64,000 nt of DNA from JAUYIV01 sp040882645 (GCA_040882645.1 JBBEAX010000085.1:1-64000); one strand, 5' to 3'. Shown: positions 8,153 through 16,950, counted from the first letter of the stretch. The notes: generated by a model from the sequence alone, not told the origin. Program-made: numbers and translations.

Positions 8153-9741
8153 CAACCGCAGCGATCTACCTCCGAGTATCGACCCGTCACCAAGCCGACG
8201 ACGGATTCTCCCTCGACGACCAGCGAACAAACCTCACCGCCCTCGCCCACACCCGAGGCTGGCCAGTCACCATCTACGAAGACGCCGGGCTATCAGGTGA
8301 GACCATCGACAACCGCCCCGGCATGCTCGCCCTACTCGCCGCAGTCGACCGTGCCGAACATCACGCCGTCCTCGTCGCCGACGAATCCCGCCTCGCCCGC
8401 GACGACCTCACCGCCGCCGTCATCCGCGACCGCTTCCAACGAGCCGGACTCACCCTGGTCACCCCAACCGGCGACCGTGATCTCGCCGACCCCTCTGGCA
8501 GTTTCACCGCCACCGTCCTCGCCGCCGCCGCCTCGCTCGAACAGAAGATCAGAACCGCCAAGACCGCCGCCGGACTCCGCTCCACCGCCCGCGCCGGCTA
8601 CTGGCCAGGAGGACCCGCCCCCTACGGCTACCGGCTCACCCCCGACCCCGGTGGCACCCGCCACAAGGTCCTCACCATCGTCGACGACGAGACCCAGCTG
8701 ATCCGCGACGCCGCCGAAATGATCCTCGACCACGGGCACTCCACCTGGACCACCGCCCGCACCCTCAACGCCTCGGGACGGCCGACCCGATCGGGCACGC
8801 CGTGGCACTTCCGCAACCTCGCCTTTCAACTCCAAAAGCCACATCTCACCGGCACCTACACCTACAACTCATCCGAAGGCCCCATTGACATGGAGATACC
8901 GGCGATCTTGGAGCAGGGCCGCTGGGATGCCCTCCAGGCCCTCATCCGACGCACCCCGACAGCCGAACGCCGTAACAAGTTCTACCCGCTCTCGGGGTTC
9001 CTCCGCTGCGCCTGCGGAGGCTCCCTCTCTGGCGTCCACCGCAAAGAACGCGACACCCGCTTCTATCAATGCTCCCGAGCAGTCGCCCACCACGAGCCGG
9101 TCGAACGCTGCCCCCATTACCCCCGCTACATCGACGCCGACACCCTCGAATCGACGATCTGGACCGAGATCCGCGACCTGCTCACCAGCCCCGACCGGCT
9201 CCGACAAGCCGCCCAACACCACATCGACCAAACCCTCGCCGACACACCACTCCGCACCGGGCAACGATCCACCATCGCCCAGCGGCTCGACCAACTCGAC
9301 CTCGAAGAAACCGGCACCATCCGCACCCACGCCCGCGAACAGATCAGCGACGATCAACTCGCCACCACCCTCGAACAAATCACCGACGAACGAGCCACCC
9401 TCAGATCACACCTCGCACAACTCGACGCCTGGGACAACCAACGCCGCGCCAGCCGTGCCCGCCTCTCCCGACTCGACCACCTCGCCCACCAGGCCACCAA
9501 GAACCTCGTCGACGCCTCCCCCAAAGACCAGCGCCAGGTCTACAACCTCCTCGACCTCCACATCGACGTGACCCCCGAACGCACCTACCAAATCTCAGGA
9601 ACCATCCCCACCCACGGCCCCCTAACCAACGAAACCCTTGGCGAAGTCTCAACAGGAGTCCCTCGGCACCACACACCTCGCCGCGTCACTCCACCAAATC
9701 AATCGTTCCGTCTCGTCGGCCGGATTCGGCAAAGGTCTTGA
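8149..9741 (+). CDS. Large serine recombinase (site-specific integrase)
   Basis: This enzyme would cut and rejoin DNA at specific sites through a covalent Ser link. The N-terminal resolvase domain has the nucleophile S11 in YLRVSTRHQ and the helix sequence ESRLARDD (79-86). A recombinase domain follows (about 150-270), then a zinc ribbon with C287, C289, C308 and C321, then a Leu/Gln/Arg-rich coiled coil (about 360-460). The last 40 residues are unusual: residues about 489-507 are encoded by a 28-bp island repeat and its flank. The frame then runs 56 bp into the 3' end of the convergent permease gene. The natural C-terminus may therefore have been altered by integration. Confidence 0.93.
   Translation: MTTAAIYLRVSTRHQADDGFSLDDQRTNLTALAHTRGWPVTIYEDAGLSGETIDNRPGMLALLAAVDRAEHHAVLVADESRLARDDLTAAVIRDRFQRAGLTLVTPTGDRDLADPSGSFTATVLAAAASLEQKIRTAKTAAGLRSTARAGYWPGGPAPYGYRLTPDPGGTRHKVLTIVDDETQLIRDAAEMILDHGHSTWTTARTLNASGRPTRSGTPWHFRNLAFQLQKPHLTGTYTYNSSEGPIDMEIPAILEQGRWDALQALIRRTPTAERRNKFYPLSGFLRCACGGSLSGVHRKERDTRFYQCSRAVAHHEPVERCPHYPRYIDADTLESTIWTEIRDLLTSPDRLRQAAQHHIDQTLADTPLRTGQRSTIAQRLDQLDLEETGTIRTHAREQISDDQLATTLEQITDERATLRSHLAQLDAWDNQRRASRARLSRLDHLAHQATKNLVDASPKDQRQVYNLLDLHIDVTPERTYQISGTIPTHGPLTNETLGEVSTGVPRHHTPRRVTPPNQSFRLVGRIRQRS
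9639..9666 (-). repeat. 28-bp island repeat, copy E (inside recombinase 3' end)
   Basis: The inverted copy reads TGGCGAAGTCTCAACAGG, then AGTCCCTCGG. It shares about 52 bp (9615-9666) with 957-1008, including CCCCTAACC. It forms the boundary between the accessory island and the chromosomal permease gene that ends at 9686. Confidence 0.8.
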
Positions 9742-10468
9742 AGGCGACCAGGGCGGCCAGGAACCATCCGGCGCCGATCGTCAGCTCGAGGCCGAACTGC
9801 TGGGCTGCCTCCCATGAGGGGCCGGTCGACAGCACCTCGCGCACTCCAAGGAGGCCGTGGTGCAATGGCAGGAAGTCGGCCATCGTCTGCACCCATTGGG
9901 GGAACACCTCGGTGGGCACGTTGACGCCGCCGATGGCGACGATCCCCCAGAAGGCGATGTTGAAGAGGATGTTGCCGATCCGGGGGCGGCGGATGGCGCA
10001 CGCCGCCAGGAACAGGCCGAGCCCGTAGGAGCCCAGCGAGACCACCAGCAGGGCCGGTGGCAGCCACCACCACAGCCCCTCGAACCCCAGGAACGGGGCA
10101 AGCAGGGCGAAGATGAGGAACCCCTCCCCCACCCCCTGGGCGATGTAGAAAGACGACCTTCCGGCGAACACCGGCAGCATCGACCGGGGCGCCGCCACCA
10201 GCAGCGGCAGGGTGCCCAGGCCCCGCTCCCAGGCGGTGTCGGGGCCGACTGCCATCCCGTGGAGGGCGGGCATTGCCGCCACGTTGCCGATGAAGGCGAA
10301 CAGAATCAGGCTCTCGCTGTCGAGCAGCAGGCCCATCGCCGTGAAAAACAGCACCTGGGCGGTGGCCCGCACCATCCACCCGAACAGCCACGAGGCCCAG
10401 GTGTACTGGGCCCGGGTGTCCTCGAACCCCACCAGGGCGGCTTGAGCGGCGACCCGCAGGGCGCTCAT
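9686..10468 (-). CDS. ABC-2 type transporter permease (second subunit)
   Basis: This is an integral membrane subunit of an ABC exporter, probably pairing with the permease encoded just upstream. The 260 residues contain about six hydrophobic segments, including long ones around the central FLIFALLAPFLGF and the later GLFLAACAIRR regions. The topology and the short loops fit ABC-2 family export permeases. The ATG overlaps the stop of the upstream permease (ATGA). Its last 56 bp are overlapped by the convergent recombinase frame. The substrate is unknown; daunorubicin-type drugs or lipids are typical for this family. Confidence 0.85.
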   Translation of the reverse strand: MSALRVAAQAALVGFEDTRAQYTWASWLFGWMVRATAQVLFFTAMGLLLDSESLILFAFIGNVAAMPALHGMAVGPDTAWERGLGTLPLLVAAPRSMLPVFAGRSSFYIAQGVGEGFLIFALLAPFLGFEGLWWWLPPALLVVSLGSYGLGLFLAACAIRRPRIGNILFNIAFWGIVAIGGVNVPTEVFPQWVQTMADFLPLHHGLLGVREVLSTGPSWEAAQQFGLELTIGAGWFLAALVAFKTFAESGRRDGTIDLVE

Positions 10469-11232
10469 TGGATCGAGATCTCCCCGGTGACCCGCACCCG
10501 GCGCATGATCACCCGGATCAGCCGGTGGGCCACCACGAAGCCGGCGAGGCCCAGCCCGGCCAGGATCATCAGCCGTCCCGGCACCCCGTCGACCGTCGGC
10601 TGGGTGATGCCGTCGCGCACCAGGTCGCTCCCCCACGACAGGAATACCGCCCGCCCCAGCGGGCGCGCCCACACCGGGAGCAGGGCGAGCGGGACGAACA
10701 CCCCGCCCAGCAGCAGGAAGGGATACGAGGCCGACGACTGCAGGGTGTTGGCCGCCCGGCTGAGGATTGTCATCGAGGTGATGATCGCGGCGGTACCGGT
10801 GGTGCCCACCACGATCAAGACCATCGTGGCCACCAGCAGCCACGGGTGTTGCACGTCGATCTCGATGCCGTAGGTGAGCCAGGCGGTGGCCAGGGCGATC
10901 GGGATCACGGTCAACGCCAGGGTCATCACCGCCGCCACCCGGGCGGGCACCACTATGCCGTAGGAGGTGGGGGCGGCGGCATGAAGTTCGAGGCGACCCT
11001 GCCAGCGATCGTCGCGCACCACCGAGCCGCCGGTCCACACCCCGGTGTTCCACATGGTGATCAGCGTCGGGGCGATGATGGCGTAGGCGATGAGGTCGGG
11101 ACGGTCGAAGGCGTTCACCACCGACAGGAAGAGGATGGTCTGGGCCGGGGTGGTCAGCTGCGCCATCCAGAAGTTCGGGGTGCGGAACGCCAGGCCCAAC
11201 TGCATCCGAAAGGCGGCGACCGCGGCTCTCAC
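10465..11232 (-). CDS. ABC-2 type transporter permease (first subunit)
   Basis: This membrane subunit has 255 residues and about six transmembrane helices, beginning after an N-terminal amphipathic region near FRTPNFWMAQL. It belongs with the ATPase upstream and the permease downstream. Its GTG start overlaps the ATPase stop codon (GTGA), and its own TGA overlaps the next ATG, so the three are translated as a unit. A longer upstream frame exists but runs through the ATPase gene and is not credible. Substrate unknown. Confidence 0.85.
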   Translation of the reverse strand: MRAAVAAFRMQLGLAFRTPNFWMAQLTTPAQTILFLSVVNAFDRPDLIAYAIIAPTLITMWNTGVWTGGSVVRDDRWQGRLELHAAAPTSYGIVVPARVAAVMTLALTVIPIALATAWLTYGIEIDVQHPWLLVATMVLIVVGTTGTAAIITSMTILSRAANTLQSSASYPFLLLGGVFVPLALLPVWARPLGRAVFLSWGSDLVRDGITQPTVDGVPGRLMILAGLGLAGFVVAHRLIRVIMRRVRVTGEISIQ

Positions 11233-12182
11233 AGCTCCATTCCCCTGCCGCCCATCACGTGGAGGTACACCTCCTCGAGCGACGGCGACCCGGTGCGCAC
11301 CGCGGTGATCCCGCTGCCGACCACCACCTCCAGCACCCCGTGAGCGACCCCGTCGGCATCGGGCTGGACCCGGGTCCAACCATCGGGGCGGGTCTCCACC
11401 GAGGAGACTCCGGGCATCGACTGGAACCGGGCGATGAGGTCAGCGGGTAGCTCGTGGACCTCCACCCATTCGAAGCGGTTGAGCCAGCGGCCGAGTACGG
11501 CGGGCCGTTCGGTGGTGAGGAGCTTTCCCCGATCGATCAGTGACACCCGGTCGCACACCGCCTCCGCCTCGGCCATGTCGTGGGTGGTGAGGAACACTGT
11601 CTTGCCCTCCGCCCGGATCTCCCCCACCAGCTCCCGAAACCGCAGCGAGGCCATCGGGTCGAGGCCCACCGTGGGCTCGTCGAGGAACAACACCTCCGGG
11701 TCGCCCACCAGCCCGCGTGCCAGGTGGAGGCGCTGCCGCATCCCCCGGGAGAACTCCTCCACCCGATCGTCGGCGCGTTCGGCGAGCCCGACGCGTTCCA
11801 ACAGTGAGCCGACCCGGGTGCGGGCGGTGGCGGCGGGTACGTCGTAGAGGGCGGCCCAGTAGTCGAGGTTCTGGCGGGCGGTGAGCCGGGTGTAGAGGCC
11901 GCGGTCGCCGCCGAACACCAGGCCGATGCGGCGGCGCACCTCCTCCACCTGGTCGACGACGTCGAAGCCGAGGACCGTGGCGGTGCCATCGGAGGGTATA
12001 AGGATGGTGGTGAGGATCTTCACCAGCGTGGTCTTGCCGGCGCCGTTGGGCCCCAGCAGGCCGTGGATCTCTCCCTGTTCGACCGTCAGGTCGATGCCGT
12101 CGAGGGCAACCACCGGGCCCGACTTGGAACGGCGGGCGCGGAACTCCCTTCGCAGGGCCTGGGTCTTGACGACGGCGCTCAT
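11229..12182 (-). CDS. ABC transporter ATP-binding protein (DrrA-like)
   Basis: This cytoplasmic ATPase powers the two permeases downstream. The 317 residues hold Walker A GPNGAGKT (44-51), an ABC signature-like FSRGMRQ (144-150) and Walker B LFLDEP (165-170) followed by the D-loop. A C-terminal extension of about 90 residues after the ATPase core is usual in DrrA/NatA-type exporters. The start is the ATG that overlaps the stop of the upstream amino-acid permease. No regulator is seen next to it. Confidence 0.92.
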   Translation of the reverse strand: MSAVVKTQALRREFRARRSKSGPVVALDGIDLTVEQGEIHGLLGPNGAGKTTLVKILTTILIPSDGTATVLGFDVVDQVEEVRRRIGLVFGGDRGLYTRLTARQNLDYWAALYDVPAATARTRVGSLLERVGLAERADDRVEEFSRGMRQRLHLARGLVGDPEVLFLDEPTVGLDPMASLRFRELVGEIRAEGKTVFLTTHDMAEAEAVCDRVSLIDRGKLLTTERPAVLGRWLNRFEWVEVHELPADLIARFQSMPGVSSVETRPDGWTRVQPDADGVAHGVLEVVVGSGITAVRTGSPSLEEVYLHVMGGRGMEL

Positions 12183-13453
12183 GTCCGGGGATTCTGGCGC
12201 AACCGGCGGGCGCCGGCATGCCAGAACAGCCCGAGCGCAATGACGGCGAGGCCCGCGACCCAGGCGGCGGCGTCGACCCAGAATGCGAGTCCCAGGCACC
12301 CGGCCAGCCCCAGCCAGGCAATGACCCTCGGGTAACGGCGATCGGCGGCGGGCAGCCGCAGCGCCGCCACGTTGGTCAGGGCGTAGTAGACCAGCACGGT
12401 GAAGGCGCTGAACGACCAGGTGCTGCGCACCGACCCGAAGGCGGCGAGCAGGGCGATGATCACCCCCACCAACGGCACCGCCACTACCGGGGTCCTTCCG
12501 GTGGAATCGATGCGGGCGACGGCCCCGGGGAGGTCACGGCGCCGGCCCATCGCCAGGGCCACCCGCGACAGTCCCAGCACCAGGTTGAGGAGAACGGCGA
12601 GCATGGCGGTGACTGCGGCGATTCCCACCACCCGGGCGGTGCCAGGCAGGGCGAAGCCACGGGCAACGACTTCTAGCGGGGCAGCGAAGCCGCCGGTGGC
12701 ATCGGCGAGAGCGTCGGCCCCGCCTCCCCCGACCCCGGCGGTGGCTACGGCCCCATAGAGCACCACGGTGGCCACCAGGGCGACGATGATCGCCCGGGGG
12801 ATGGTCCGTCGTGGGGCGCGTACCTCCTCGCCCAGGGTGGCGATCCGCCCGTATCCGGTGTAGGCGACGAACATCAGGGCGGTCGCCTCGAGCAGACCGG
12901 CCGCTCCCCCACCGAGGAAAGGGGTGAAGCGGTCGGAGTCGAACTCGGCGAGCCCGGCGACCGTGAACCACCCGAGGCCGAGCAGGGTGATCGCCACGAT
13001 GGCGGTGTTGGCCGCCGCCGATCGGCGCAAGCCAAGGGCCACCAGCGCGGTGACCGTCACGACCGCGGTCACCGCCACCGCTGCTCCCCCGTCACCGATG
13101 CCGGTCAGCCGTTCCAGGTAGCCGGCGAATCCGAGGGCGGCGGCGGCCGCCGACGCCGACTTGGCTGCGAGGAACATCCATCCGGCCGTGAACCCCAGCG
13201 TCGGGGTCAGGTACCGGTATCCGTACTCGTATGTACCCCCGCTGGTGGGGTGGGAGGCGGCCAGCTGGGCGCTGCTCAGGCCGTTACAGGCGGCGAGCAG
13301 GCCGGCGATGGCGATAGCGAGCAGCAGCGAAGGCCCGGCCGCCTCGGCCGCCAACCCGATGCCGACGAAGACCCCGGTGCCGACGATCGATCCGAGGCCG
13401 AGCAGGACAGCCGCCCCGAGACCAAGCTCGCGGCGAAGAGCGTCGTTGGTCAC
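12179..13453 (-). CDS. APC-family amino acid permease
   Basis: This is a 424-residue polytopic membrane protein with about 12 hydrophobic helices. The first helix contains GLGSIVGTGVFVGIG, the glycine-rich substrate-binding signature of the APC superfamily. It would import or exchange amino acids or related amines; the exact substrate cannot be read. The GTG start gives the N-terminus VTNDALRRELG. It is the first gene of an operon with the ABC exporter, its stop overlapping the ATPase start. It is divergent from the GNAT gene at 13514, leaving only 60 bp for both promoters. Confidence 0.88.
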   Translation of the reverse strand: MTNDALRRELGLGAAVLLGLGSIVGTGVFVGIGLAAEAAGPSLLLAIAIAGLLAACNGLSSAQLAASHPTSGGTYEYGYRYLTPTLGFTAGWMFLAAKSASAAAAALGFAGYLERLTGIGDGGAAVAVTAVVTVTALVALGLRRSAAANTAIVAITLLGLGWFTVAGLAEFDSDRFTPFLGGGAAGLLEATALMFVAYTGYGRIATLGEEVRAPRRTIPRAIIVALVATVVLYGAVATAGVGGGGADALADATGGFAAPLEVVARGFALPGTARVVGIAAVTAMLAVLLNLVLGLSRVALAMGRRRDLPGAVARIDSTGRTPVVAVPLVGVIIALLAAFGSVRSTWSFSAFTVLVYYALTNVAALRLPAADRRYPRVIAWLGLAGCLGLAFWVDAAAWVAGLAVIALGLFWHAGARRLRQNPRT

Positions 13454-13513
13454 CGGGCGAGGGTAGCGACGCGACCCGTTCCGCTTTCGGGCTCGAATCG
13501 CTAACTTTTCCCA

Positions 13514-14242
13514 ATGGCGGAGACACGCTGCTTCTGCGGGGCCACCTTTACTGCCGACGATGACGCCGCGCTCGTGCCGGTGATGCGGAGCCACTTCGAT
13601 GAGGTCCACGAGTTCGACCCCGGCGATGCGGCGACCCTCAATGCGATCGAGCGCATCCGTCAGCTCGGCCCGGTGCCGGAGCGGCGGCTCGAGATCGGCA
13701 CGGTGACCGTCGAGCCGCTCTCCCCCGACCGCGCGGCCGACTACCTCGCCTTCTTCGACTTCGATGCCTTCACCGACAACCCCGGTTGGGCCTCGTGCTA
13801 TTGCCTGTTTCACCACGTCATCGGGGTGGAGCCCCCCTGGGAACAGCGTCGCTGGTCGGATACCCGCTCGGAAGTCGCCCGAAGGATCACAGAGGGTCGC
13901 CATCGCGGATTCCTGGCGTATGAGGGCGGCCGGGTGGTGGGCTGGTCCAATGTCAACGAGTGTCGGGAGTTCCCCGAGCACGCGTCCGGTGACGCCGCCG
14001 ACGACGGCACCGTCAGCGTCGTCTGTTTCATGGTCGCTCCGGCCTACCGGGGCTTCGGCATCGCCCGCAGGCTCCTCGAAGCCACCCTGGAGTGGCTTCC
14101 CGGGCACGGCTACCTCCGGATCGAGGGATACCCGGTGGAGTCGCCGACATCGTCCGCGGCGGCGTACAAGGGCACCGCCGCCTTCTACGAGTCCCAGGGG
14201 TTCGATCGGATCGCCGACGGCGTGATGTCGCGACAACTCTGA
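13514..14242 (+). CDS. GNAT acetyltransferase with N-terminal DUF1059-like segment
   Basis: The C-terminal half (about residues 55-242) has the GNAT fold signature, including VVCFMVAPAYRGFGIARRLL, which contains the acetyl-CoA-binding R/Q-x-x-G-x-G/A pattern. The first 45 residues contain CFCG and a spaced H-x3-H region resembling the small DUF1059 module. That makes this a two-part protein. The enzyme would transfer an acetyl group to an unknown small molecule or protein. It is a single gene transcribed away from the permease operon. Confidence 0.8.
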   Translation: MAETRCFCGATFTADDDAALVPVMRSHFDEVHEFDPGDAATLNAIERIRQLGPVPERRLEIGTVTVEPLSPDRAADYLAFFDFDAFTDNPGWASCYCLFHHVIGVEPPWEQRRWSDTRSEVARRITEGRHRGFLAYEGGRVVGWSNVNECREFPEHASGDAADDGTVSVVCFMVAPAYRGFGIARRLLEATLEWLPGHGYLRIEGYPVESPTSSAAAYKGTAAFYESQGFDRIADGVMSRQL

Positions 14243-14308
14243 TCAGGGCCGTTCGACGGTGTCGATGGTCCGGGCAAGGCGATACCTTCATGGTGCTAGG
14301 AGGTGCCC

Positions 14309-14968
14309 ATGTCCCGACGTTTGATCTGCGTCGCGGTCCTGCTGCTGGTATCGCCCGCCTGCGGTGGAGGTACCGCCGCGGAGTCGACCACGACGACCGC
14401 GCCGACCACGACAGTGACCATCCCGCCGACGACGACGAGCGAGGCGGCGACCACCACGCCCACCCAGCCGCCCATCACCACGACCGTGGCGTCGTCGACA
14501 ACCGCGCCGGTGCCCTTCTATTCGGTGGCCGGGTACGGGATGTTCCCCGACCCGCTCCTGACGCCCGCCGACGGGCACGGTTCGGGATGTGCCCCTCCGG
14601 GCGACGTCCTTCCGGCAGGGATGTGGTTCGGGTTCGCCAGGGCCGTGGCCTCGGGCGATCTCACCTTCGACCTGGCATGCTTTTTCACCGGTGACGCCGC
14701 TGTAGCCGCGGCGACTGCCGACGGTGAGGAGGCAATCGACTTCTATATCCGGAACAAGAATCCCAAGCTGTTCACCTTGCCTCTCGATCCGACAGGAACG
14801 GCGTACTGGCTCGATGCCGCCGCATCGGACATCACCCCCCTGCCCATCGCGATGGGCGACTGGCCGGTCGGCGGCGGATACACGCCGTGTCCCGGCGAGT
14901 ACTGCCCCGTGTGGCTCTTCGTGAATGACGGCGAGGTGACCGAACTGCTCGAGCAGTATCTGCCCTGA
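14309..14968 (+). CDS. Putative lipoprotein with Thr-rich linker
   Basis: The ATG has AGGAGG six bases upstream, deciding it over a GTG at 14303. The 219-residue product has a hydrophobic signal ending in a lipobox-like LVSPAC, then about 45 residues of Thr/Pro/Ala linker, then a globular domain with several Cys and aromatic residues. The family is not recognised. It is presumably anchored to the outer face of the membrane. It is convergent with the DUF5996 gene, with only 4 bp between the stops. Confidence 0.78.
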   Translation: MSRRLICVAVLLLVSPACGGGTAAESTTTTAPTTTVTIPPTTTSEAATTTPTQPPITTTVASSTTAPVPFYSVAGYGMFPDPLLTPADGHGSGCAPPGDVLPAGMWFGFARAVASGDLTFDLACFFTGDAAVAAATADGEEAIDFYIRNKNPKLFTLPLDPTGTAYWLDAAASDITPLPIAMGDWPVGGGYTPCPGEYCPVWLFVNDGEVTELLEQYLP

Positions 14969-14972
14969 GCGG

Positions 14973-15803
14973 TTAGGCCATCAGGGTTGGTCGGGTGATC
15001 CGGTGCACCGTCGCCGCGTACTCGATGAGCCGATCCTCCCAGTTCGGGTCGCCGACCAGTGGAGCGGTCGATAGCTCGGTGCCCTTCCACCCGTCGGTGT
15101 GCCATCGGGCGTGTGCCGGCAACGCGGTGTCGATGAGGTGCTCAGGGAACGGCCACGGGTTCGAGTAGAAGTAGGGCTTGTCGGCGGGGTCGTAACCCAG
15201 GTTCAGCTGGGCTGGCGCCTGCTCGCCGTCTTCGCCCTCGACCATCTTCGACCCGAACCACTCGAACGACATGTCCAGGTGGTGCGACCAGAGCAGGATT
15301 GGGCCGGGTTGTCCCTCCAGCGTCGCCCGGTAACGCTCGAACACCGGATGAATCGCCTGGAGAGTGTCCAGCAGCCATCCGGCCGCCACAGGGTCGTATT
15401 CGATGGATTCGTCGGATGCGAACTTCTCGCGGTCGAAATTGTCGGCGAGCCCGAGCCCGATCATCTCGGCGAGGAGGCGGTCACCGAACTCGGTGGCGGT
15501 TCCGGAACCGATGGGGAGCCCGCCCCGGGTACCTCCGGTGGTCTCCCACCAGACCGTGTGCTCCGCCAAATCCGCCCCGAGAGTGAGCATCTCGCCCGAG
15601 GGCAGAGCCACCGGCGCAGTGGTCAGCCCGGTGGGCACCAGCCGGAGCCCGATGTGCCACCAATGTGGCTGCGGGTCGGCATGCGCCCGGGGTACGGAGG
15701 CGATCGCCAGGAGGCGGCCATGCAAGGCGCTCCGGGTCGAGGGCCAGGAATCGGGGGCTTCCGCAAGCGCCTGGTGTCGCTCCGGATCGGCGGTGTTCTG
15801 CAT
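14973..15803 (-). CDS. DUF5996 family protein
   Basis: The 276 residues carry the DUF5996 pattern: an early Trp-Pro-Ser-Thr segment, HWWHIGLRLVPTGLTTAPV, and later a conserved stretch with LLWSHHLDMSFEWFG. The family is widespread but without an established function; the conserved His and Trp residues suggest a binding or enzymatic site. No signal peptide or membrane helix is present, so it is likely cytoplasmic. It is divergent from the DoxX gene, with 70 bp between starts. Confidence 0.82.
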   Translation of the reverse strand: MQNTADPERHQALAEAPDSWPSTRSALHGRLLAIASVPRAHADPQPHWWHIGLRLVPTGLTTAPVALPSGEMLTLGADLAEHTVWWETTGGTRGGLPIGSGTATEFGDRLLAEMIGLGLADNFDREKFASDESIEYDPVAAGWLLDTLQAIHPVFERYRATLEGQPGPILLWSHHLDMSFEWFGSKMVEGEDGEQAPAQLNLGYDPADKPYFYSNPWPFPEHLIDTALPAHARWHTDGWKGTELSTAPLVGDPNWEDRLIEYAATVHRITRPTLMA

Positions 15804-15873
15804 CCGCCGACTGTACCCATGGCGCCCTACGGGGTCGCTCCCCTATCGTCCCGTCAGGCAAAGGGAGGTCTGG

Positions 15874-16374
15874 ATGTCACCGGAGGTGTTCAACACCGCG
15901 ATGGCCGTGCTACGCGGCGTCGTGGGAATCGTGTTCCTGGCTCACGGGGTCAAGCACTTCAAGAGCCGCGAGAAGACGATGCGCTGGGTGGAGTCGATCG
16001 GGCTGAAGAGCCCAGGGATCCAGTGGGCATTCATGACCTTCGCCGAGATCGGGATCGGCCTGGGCTTCCTCGCCGGGTTCCTCACCTCGTTTGCCGCCGC
16101 CGGTCTGGTGGCGATGATGTTCGTCGCCTACTGGACGGTGCACCGGTTCGCGGGCTTCTGGGTCACCGCCCGCCCCGACGAGGGCTGGGAGTACGTGTTC
16201 GTCCTGGTTGGAGCGGCGATCGCGGTCGCCCTGCTCGGCCCTGGCGAATGGTCGCTGGACCATGCCATCGAAATCGCCGACGACTTCGACGGAGTCACCG
16301 GAGCGGTGATCGTGGCCGGAGGCTTCCTGGCCGCCATCGGCCAGCTGGCGATGTTCTACAGAAGAACCAAGTAG
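15874..16374 (+). CDS. DoxX-like membrane protein
   Basis: The product has 166 residues and four hydrophobic helices, opening with a helix containing GIVFLAHGVKHF, which is the usual start of DoxX-type proteins. Family members are linked to quinone or redox functions and to stress tolerance, but the reaction is often unknown. GGGAGG precedes the ATG at 7 bp. The TAG stop codon lies inside a 19-bp intergenic repeat that recurs at 26662-26680. Confidence 0.82.
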   Translation: MSPEVFNTAMAVLRGVVGIVFLAHGVKHFKSREKTMRWVESIGLKSPGIQWAFMTFAEIGIGLGFLAGFLTSFAAAGLVAMMFVAYWTVHRFAGFWVTARPDEGWEYVFVLVGAAIAVALLGPGEWSLDHAIEIADDFDGVTGAVIVAGGFLAAIGQLAMFYRRTK

Positions 16375-16394
16375 CAAGAATCAAGACCTGAGGC

Positions 16395-16928
16395 TCAGTT
16401 CAGGGCGGGGTCATCTGGGTACTGCAGGTAGGCGGGGTAGAGGCCGCCTTTGCGATGGAGGGCCCGGGCGCGGATGCCGCTGGGGTCGGCGGCGAACGCG
16501 TCGTCGGGGTGAGCCGGGACCACGATCCAGTCGAGGGATGCGATCTCACTTTCGAGCTGACCTGCGCCCCACCCCGAGTAGCCGGCGAAGACCCGCACCC
16601 GGCCAATCGAGTCGGGATCGGACCCTTCCAGGTCGATGAGCCCAGCGGTTCCGACCACCGGCGTCCAGCCGCTGACCGTCGCATCCCCTTCCGCGACCAC
16701 GATTGCCACCTCCACCTGCACCGGGCCTCCGAGGAAAACCATCGCCGGGTCGGCGGCGTTGGCCGACCAGTCGGGCAGGTGATCTTCGACGGCGATTCCC
16801 GTGGGTCGATCCAGCACCACGCCGACGGCTCCGGCTTCGTCGTGGGCGCATACAAGCACCACGGTGTCGACGAAGTTGGGGTCTCCCATGACCGGCGTGG
16901 CGATCAGCAGATTCCCGACGAGGGACAT
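16395..16928 (-). CDS. YqgE/AlgH family protein (DUF179)
   Basis: The 177-residue protein opens with GNLLIATPVMGDPNF and continues with a VLDRPTG segment and FLGGPVQ. These are the hallmark blocks of the YqgE/AlgH family. AlgH was named for an effect on alginate synthesis, but the biochemical role remains unclear. It has no signal peptide. It is followed by a small membrane-anchored gene on its upstream side, with 22 bp between them. Confidence 0.93.
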   Translation of the reverse strand: MSLVGNLLIATPVMGDPNFVDTVVLVCAHDEAGAVGVVLDRPTGIAVEDHLPDWSANAADPAMVFLGGPVQVEVAIVVAEGDATVSGWTPVVGTAGLIDLEGSDPDSIGRVRVFAGYSGWGAGQLESEIASLDWIVVPAHPDDAFAADPSGIRARALHRKGGLYPAYLQYPDDPALN

Positions 16929-16950
16929 CCCCTGATCATTGCAGCCGGCG

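Noticed and set aside
12183..12299. Longer start of the ABC ATPase
   Set aside because: It would lie inside the permease coding sequence; the ATG at 12182 with ATGA overlap matches the family start.
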